A stretch of DNA of 10,399 nt from an uncultured bacterium. GTDB taxonomy: Bacteria > Actinomycetota > Coriobacteriia > Coriobacteriales > Coriobacteriaceae. The notes beneath the pieces were generated by a model that was not told where the DNA came from, made no database searches, and was given only the letters and a program-made list of their open reading frames with translations. Location of the stretch: the NCBI GenBank assembly GCA_905215815.1, contig CAJMRN010000071.1:1-10399 (forward strand), written 5' to 3'. Each line of letters opens with the position of its first letter. The stretch's first letter is position 1. Made by a program: the position numbers and the translations under genes. Shown one piece after another: positions 6,503-10,399 of the stretch.

Positions 6503-7840
6503 TTAAGGAAGTTCGCGCTTGACAACCTCGACGATGTCGTCAACCACACGCTGGGTCAGCTCGTGCGTCTCGGCCTCGGCCATAACGCGAACCAGCGGCT
6601 CGGTGCCACTCGGGCGCACCAAGATGCGGCCGCGACCGTCGAGCTCCTTCTCGGCAGCAGCGACAGCGTCCCAAATGGGCTGACAATCGTCCAGGTCGGC
6701 CTTGTTGTCCGAATGCACGTTGACGAGCACCTGCGGGTACTTCTTCATGATGCCGGCAAGGTCGGTGAGGGTGCGGCCGGTGCGCTTGAGCACGGCCAGA
6801 AGCTGCAGGGCCGTCACCAAACCGTCACCGGTGGTGTTGTGCTCCAGGAAGATGATGTGGCCGGACTGCTCGCCGCCGATGACGGCACCGTCCTCGAGCA
6901 TACGCTCAAGAACATAGCGGTCGCCCACGGCGGTCTGGACCATCTCAAAGCCCTGCTCCTTCATGGCGATGGAGAAGCCCAGGTTGCACATAACGGTCGA
7001 GACAATCTCGGAGTTGGCGAGCTTGCCGCGAGCAGCAAGGTCGGAGCCACAGATGGCAAGAATGTAGTCGCCATCGATCTCGTTGCCCTCGCTGTCCACG
7101 AACAGCACACGATCGGCGTCGCCGTCGTGGGCAAGGCCGATATCGGCGTGGGTGCGCAGCACGAGCTCGCGCAGGGGCTCAAGGTGCGTGGAGCCACACT
7201 CAACGTTAATGTCGGTGCCGCAGTAATCGGTGTTGATGGCATGGACCGTGGCGCCCAGGCGCTGGAGCGCGGCAGGCGTGGTCTGGCACGAAGCACCGTG
7301 GCCGCAGTCGACGGCAACAACCAGTCCGTCGAGCATAAGGCCGTCGAGCGTGCTGATGGCATGATCGACATAGGCCTTGCGGGCGTCCTTCATCTTGATG
7401 ATGTGACCCACACCGGCGCCAGTCGGCAGTGTATCGGCAGCCATGGCCTCCTCGGACATGACCCAGGCGCTGATCTCTTCCTCAACCGCGTCGGGAAGCT
7501 TCATGCCCTTGCGGCTAAAGAACTTGATGCCGTTGAACTCCGGCGGATTGTGCGAAGCGGAGATGACGATGCCGCCGTCGAGCTCGTTTTGGACGGTGAG
7601 CAGCGCCACGGCCGGCGTAGGGATAACGCCGCAGCAGTGCGGGCGGCCGCCCTCGGCCATAATGCCGGCGGTCAGAGCACTCTCGAGCATGGTGCCCGAA
7701 AGACGCGTATCGCGGCCGATGCAGATGTCCGGACCAAGGAACTTGGTCGCCGCGCGACCCAGGCGAAACGCGAGGTCGCACGAGAGGTCGGCGTTGGCGA
7801 CGCCACGGACGCCATCGGTACCGAAGATGTTCTGGGGCAT
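6503..7840 (-). CDS. glmM: Phosphoglucosamine mutase
   Basis: Interconverts glucosamine-6-phosphate and glucosamine-1-phosphate, feeding UDP-GlcNAc for peptidoglycan; cytoplasmic. The 445-residue protein has all alpha-D-phosphohexomutase landmarks: start FGTDGVRG (6-13), the phosphoserine loop ISASHNPPEFNG (93-104) with S96, the metal loop HDGDADRV (238-245) with D239, D241 and D243, the sugar-contact loop GGEQSGH (322-328), and the phosphate-binding RPSGTEP (409-415). Length is standard (about 445-450). ATG 7840 has AAGGAG 7 bases upstream; a TTG at 7858 in the same frame is rejected. The placement after rplM-rpsI is a common actinobacterial order, but a strong terminator at 7890-7931 separates it from rpsI, so it needs read-through or a promoter in the short gap. 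I see no convincing promoter there. Confidence 0.97.
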   Translation of the reverse strand: MPQNIFGTDGVRGVANADLSCDLAFRLGRAATKFLGPDICIGRDTRLSGTMLESALTAGIMAEGGRPHCCGVIPTPAVALLTVQNELDGGIVISASHNPPEFNGIKFFSRKGMKLPDAVEEEISAWVMSEEAMAADTLPTGAGVGHIIKMKDARKAYVDHAISTLDGLMLDGLVVAVDCGHGASCQTTPAALQRLGATVHAINTDYCGTDINVECGSTHLEPLRELVLRTHADIGLAHDGDADRVLFVDSEGNEIDGDYILAICGSDLAARGKLANSEIVSTVMCNLGFSIAMKEQGFEMVQTAVGDRYVLERMLEDGAVIGGEQSGHIIFLEHNTTGDGLVTALQLLAVLKRTGRTLTDLAGIMKKYPQVLVNVHSDNKADLDDCQPIWDAVAAAEKELDGRGRILVRPSGTEPLVRVMAEAETHELTQRVVDDIVEVVKRELP

Positions 7841-7858
7841 AGGATCGCTCCTTCCCAA

Positions 7859-7881
7859 GTGGGCAAAACGCAGTCGCCCAC
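7859..7881 (-). promoter_or_regulatory. Hairpin just upstream of the glmM ribosome site
   Basis: GTGGGC (7859-7864) and GCCCAC (7876-7881) are perfect inverted copies around 11 bases, about 8 bases from the AAGGAG of glmM. It may be a leader hairpin or a binding site; no known element is recognised. Confidence 0.3.
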
Positions 7882-7889
7882 CCTAGTCG

Positions 7890-7931
7890 AAAAAGAAAAG
7901 CGGGACCCGCCGAGCAATCGGCAGGCCCCGC
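7890..7931 (-). terminator. Intrinsic terminator after rpsI
   Basis: On the minus strand a 14-bp stem with two G-U pairs, GCGGGGCCTGCCGA with TCGGCGGGTCCCGC (7931-7900), closes the loop TTGC and is followed by TTTTCTTTTT (7899-7890). It begins 33 bases after the rpsI stop and ends the rplM-rpsI transcript. Confidence 0.95.
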
Positions 7932-7963
7932 TTGTACATTGTATCTCGTAAGGAGATAAAACC

Positions 7964-8359
<396 letters not shown>

Positions 8360-8361
8360 CT

Positions 8362-8805
8362 TTAAGCCTCCAGCTCAATCTTCGTGGGGTTCTGGGCAGC
8401 GTGCGGATGCTCGGCACCAGCGTAGACCTTAAGCTTGGTCATCTGGGCACGGCCGAGGGTGGTCTTGGGCAGCATGCCGCGAACGGCGCGCTCGATGACC
8501 TTCTCCGGGTGCTTCTCCATAGCCTGGCGGAAGCTCTCAGCCTTGAGGCCGCCGTTGTAGCCGCTGTGGCGATAATAGGTCTTCGTGTCGGCCTTGTTAC
8601 CGGTAAGCTGGACCTTATCGGCGTTGATGACGACAACGAAGTCGCCGCAGTCGCTGTTGGGCGTGAACTGGGGCTTGTTCTTACCGCGCAGGATCATTGC
8701 GATCTGGGTGGCAAGACGGCCCAGGACAGCACCATCGGCGTCGACGAGAACCCAGTTGCGCTGGACCTCGCCCTGCTTGGCGTAGTGAGTCGATTTCGAA
8801 ATCAC
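8362..8805 (-). CDS. rplM: 50S ribosomal protein uL13
   Basis: An early-assembling protein of the large ribosomal subunit. The 147 residues match the family length (about 142-148). Marks are WVLVDADGAVLGRLAT (18-33), GKNKPQFTPNSDCGDFVVV (41-59), YYRHSGYNGGLK (77-88) and the uL13 signature AVRGMLPKTTLGRAQ through VYAGAEHPH (107-135). It starts with GTG at 8805: GGAGGAG lies 5 bases upstream and no ATG fits. It is the first gene of the rplM-rpsI operon, with a good promoter about 65 bases upstream and a hairpin in the leader. In E. coli, L13 represses its own operon by binding the leader; whether that holds here is inference. Confidence 0.98.
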   Translation of the reverse strand: MISKSTHYAKQGEVQRNWVLVDADGAVLGRLATQIAMILRGKNKPQFTPNSDCGDFVVVINADKVQLTGNKADTKTYYRHSGYNGGLKAESFRQAMEKHPEKVIERAVRGMLPKTTLGRAQMTKLKVYAGAEHPHAAQNPTKIELEA

Positions 8806-8833
8806 TTAGACTCCTCCATGTACAGTACGTGTT

Positions 8834-8865
8834 GTTACAGAGATTCACGGGGCTCTGCAAGTAAC
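8834..8865 (-). promoter_or_regulatory. Bulged leader hairpin of the rplM-rpsI mRNA
   Basis: GTTA (8834-8837) pairs with TAAC (8862-8865), and CAGAG (8838-8842) with CTCTG (8853-8857). The result is a 9-bp stem with a 4-base bulge on one side and a 10-base loop. It begins at the expected transcript start of the rplM promoter and ends about 28 bases before the GTG. Position and bulged shape suit a ribosomal-protein autoregulatory leader, but I cannot match it to the known L13 leader of Firmicutes. Confidence 0.42.
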
Positions 8866-8871
8866 CCGTCC

Positions 8872-8899
8872 ATATTACCCCGCTCGCCGCCCGAGTCAA
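8872..8899 (-). promoter_or_regulatory. Promoter of the rplM-rpsI operon
   Basis: On the minus strand TTGACT (8899-8894; 5 of 6) and TAATAT (8877-8872; 4 of 6) are separated by 16 bases. Transcription would start near 8865, about 60 bases before the rplM start codon. It is the best sigma-70-type promoter in the window and suits a highly expressed ribosomal operon. It lies in the 157-base gap after the phospholipase gene, which has no intrinsic terminator of its own. Confidence 0.65.
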
Positions 8900-8962
8900 C
8901 AGGTATTTTGGCTCCGACCAGAGTTTCTGCACATGTCGTCCATGGGTCATGACGTCGCGACG

Positions 8963-9841
8963 CTAGCGCTCGACAAACGCCTCGATATCTCCGAGCAAGC
9001 GCTTTGCCTCCTGGCGGCCCTGAATATACAAGTCGAGGAGCTTTGCCGGATCGTGCTCAACGTGGCCGACCTCGACCGGCTTTTGCGGAGCGACGACCAG
9101 CGCGCGGCCCTCGCGCTCATACTTCCACAGATGCATGCGCTGGATGTTATAGCGATCGTGGCGCGTCTCGATAGCCTCGAGCAGGTAAGGGTAGTCGGCA
9201 TAGCGAGCGCGTGCGGCTGGCATAAACTCGTAGGGCTTTTTCTCGTACGAACGGTCCTGCGTGACAATGACAACCGCGCGATTGAAGCCCGCCTCCTCCA
9301 GCACGTGCTCGATGGGGACCGAATCGGCTACGCCGCCGTCGACGTATTTGTGCCCGTCTATCTCGACCGGCGGCGTCACCAGCGGCAGCGAGGTCGAGGC
9401 GCGCACGGCGTCGAGGTCAAGTACGGCGCTTTTGACCGGCAGGTACGCGGCGGTTCCAAAGAGCATGTCCGTCGCGACGGCGTACATCTCGATGGGGCTC
9501 GCGTCGAACGCCTCGTTGTCAAAGGGATCCAGGCGGTCCTGGACATCGTTGAAGATAAAGTCGTAGCCGACGATGGATCCCGTGGACGCAAACGATGCGG
9601 CGCCCATGAAGCGATTGTCGTTGCAGAAAGCCAGGTTGATGCGGTTGGCACGGCCGATCTGGTGCGACTTGTAGTTCACGCCGTTGAGGGCGCCGGCCGA
9701 TACGCCATATACCGCCGGAATCTCGACGCCGGCCTCCATGAGGACGTCGAGCACGCCTGCGGTAAACTGCCCGCGAAAACTACCGCCCTCCAAAACGAGC
9801 GCGACTTTGCCGGCGTTCTTTGCCTTATCTTCTGCAGTCAT
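8963..9841 (-). CDS. Patatin-like phospholipase family protein
   Basis: A predicted serine lipid acyl hydrolase with a Ser-Asp dyad, of the YjjU-like bacterial patatin group; the substrate is unknown. In the 292-residue protein the oxyanion loop is EGGSFRG (18-24), the nucleophile elbow GVSAG (46-50) gives S48, and VDGG (167-170) gives D168; ASTSLPLVTPPV (148-159) is the usual segment before the second catalytic loop. The third glycine of the typical GGGxRG loop is serine. The C-terminal 100 residues match the extension of this group in length but show no motif I can name. There is no signal peptide or membrane segment, so it should be cytoplasmic. ATG 9841 has AGGAGG 5 bases upstream. It runs toward rplM without a clear terminator; perfect palindromes CGTCGCGACG (8953-8962) and GTCATGAC (8946-8953) follow its stop. 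Its upstream side faces the repeat array. Confidence 0.92.
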   Translation of the reverse strand: MTAEDKAKNAGKVALVLEGGSFRGQFTAGVLDVLMEAGVEIPAVYGVSAGALNGVNYKSHQIGRANRINLAFCNDNRFMGAASFASTGSIVGYDFIFNDVQDRLDPFDNEAFDASPIEMYAVATDMLFGTAAYLPVKSAVLDLDAVRASTSLPLVTPPVEIDGHKYVDGGVADSVPIEHVLEEAGFNRAVVIVTQDRSYEKKPYEFMPAARARYADYPYLLEAIETRHDRYNIQRMHLWKYEREGRALVVAPQKPVEVGHVEHDPAKLLDLYIQGRQEAKRLLGDIEAFVER

Positions 9842-9927
9842 GTTGACCTCCTGCTGTTTCGTTTTGGCCTTCTTCTACCCAGTTTTACGGAGGAGAGCGC
9901 GCAGGTTTTGGAGTTGAGAAGATGGAG

Positions 9928-10203
9928 CGGAAAGTACGTCCCGTTCTGAGGGGCGATTTCGGGATGGACTTTCCGCCTGGGCTGCCATTGGGAAAGCATG
10001 TCCCACTCTACGGCTCGATTCCGGGTCGCGGTTTCCGCTTGAGGCGTCATCCGGAAAATGTATCCCATTCCGAGCTTAGATTCCGGGATGCGGTTTCCGT
10101 TTGAGACACCATCCGGAAACTACGTCCCAGTCTGAGTGCGGATTCCGGGATGCGCTTTCCGCCTGGGCCGCCATTGGGAAAACGCGTCCCACCCTGCGTC
10201 ACT
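9928..10203. repeat. 62-bp tandem repeat array with internal inverted arms
   Basis: Four units start at 9956, 10018, 10080 and 10142, an exact 62-base period; a partial unit precedes them (from 9928), and the last fades after about 10198. The conserved head is ATTCCGGGATGCGGTTTCCG; the second half carries GGAAA, five variable bases and TCCC(A). The two halves are inverted relatives (GGGA...TTTCC against GGAAA...TCCC), so each unit can fold into a hairpin. Loops come in two forms: units 1 and 4 have CCTGGGC(T/C)GCCATTG, while units 2 and 3 have (C/T)TTGAG(G/A)C(G/A)(T/C)CATC. The period is not divisible by three and open frames through it change phase, so it is not coding. No transposase is visible. 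Function unknown. Confidence 0.9.
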
Positions 10204-10399
10204 GAAGCGTTTTCTTTACGCTCGCGCCCTGCATAGAGTTCGATTCTCCGCGGGTGGGGGGATCCGTTGGTGCGGGGGCATAGTTGGCAGAAATGCCGTC
10301 GGCAGCACATCTGTTTTGGGCTGGGGCTTTGCGCGGAGAATCCGCGTATTTGCTTTGCAAATCCGCGCCGGCTTCGGCCGCCTGCCGGCGTCCTCGCCC
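10204..10399. other. Gene-free right edge with short hairpins
   Basis: No supported gene. Several minus-strand frames stay open to the window edge, but none has recognisable content. Short structures are CGCGGA-GAA-TCCGCG (10332-10346), ATTTGC-TTT-GCAAAT (10348-10362) and CGGC-TTCG-GCCG (10368-10379). GATTCTCCGCG (10242-10252) returns inverted as CGCGGAGAATC (10332-10342). None has a T-run. A gene from beyond the window could end here on the minus strand, but I cannot support one. Confidence 0.45.

Noticed and set aside
6563..7951. Long plus-strand open frame antisense to glmM (462 codons)
   Set aside because: It mirrors glmM, whose catalytic motifs are all intact; GC-rich codon use keeps the antisense frame open. 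The translation is low-complexity (many G, V, A, H, D) and has no ribosome site.
8933..9949. Plus-strand open frame antisense to the patatin gene (338 codons)
   Set aside because: It is the antisense shadow of a gene with a clear Ser-Asp dyad and ribosome site; no recognisable protein features.
9922..10104. Small plus-strand open frame through the repeats (60 codons)
   Set aside because: The 62-base period shifts the frame at each unit, so a protein would not keep a repeat pattern; ribosome site poor.
9928..10203. CRISPR array
   Set aside because: The conserved blocks are short and imperfect, the putative spacers resemble each other, and no cas gene is present.
10188..10258. tRNA-like fold
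   Set aside because: A 7-bp acceptor-like pairing CCCACCC/GGGTGGG, an anticodon-like arm AGCGT-TTTCTTT-ACGCT (10206-10222) and a loop TTCGATT line up. However, there is no D-arm with GG, the T-stem has only three good pairs, the variable part is too long, and the acceptor's 5' side is part of the tandem repeat. Probably chance.
10199..10399. C-terminal part of a minus-strand gene entering from the right edge
   Set aside because: At least one frame is open to the edge, but so are others, and none has recognisable composition or motif; more sequence would be needed.

Overview
The window is GC-rich, with mostly C/G-ending codons. Its rplM-rpsI-glmM core order is typical of Actinobacteria. A long SARP/BTAD-type regulator, a short Gram-positive type NagB and a stand-alone PTS EIIA protein point to a gut Actinobacterium of the class Coriobacteriia, Collinsella-like. 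That placement comes from protein character and gene order recalled from memory, not from a search.

Layout. Two plus-strand genes lie at the left: a class I SAM-dependent methyltransferase (83-970) and the small CRM-domain ribosome-associated protein YhbY (1129-1428), which is closed by a strong intrinsic terminator. Everything else is on the minus strand. Reading leftwards from the right: a patatin-like phospholipase (9841-8963); the ribosomal operon rplM-rpsI with its own promoter, a leader hairpin and a strong terminator; glmM; a stand-alone EIIA of the glucose family; nagB with its terminator; and a 998-residue regulator (4483-1487). The regulator has a MalT/STAND-like ATPase at the N terminus and a SARP-like winged helix plus BTAD domain at the C terminus.

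How the genes fit together. GlmM (glucosamine-6-P to glucosamine-1-P, toward peptidoglycan) and NagB (glucosamine-6-P to fructose-6-P, toward glycolysis) pull the same metabolite in opposite directions, and the gene between them encodes a phosphocarrier of sugar uptake. The block therefore looks like an amino-sugar/cell-wall node downstream of two ribosomal protein genes. The regulator gene sits behind a gap of about 450 bp that holds a perfect 14-bp palindrome placed like an activator site, two 9-bp copies of GACCATATG and several weak promoter-like signals.

The least ordinary part is the right end. From 9956 to about 10203 there is a tandem array of four units with an exact 62-bp period, plus a partial unit at its left edge. 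Each unit carries two inverted arms (GGGA....TTTCCG and CGGAAA....TCCC), and the units fall into two loop subtypes in the order I-II-II-I. The period is not a multiple of three and no gene explains the array. It is a non-coding structured repeat of unknown role. The last 200 bases hold only short hairpins and no gene I can support.
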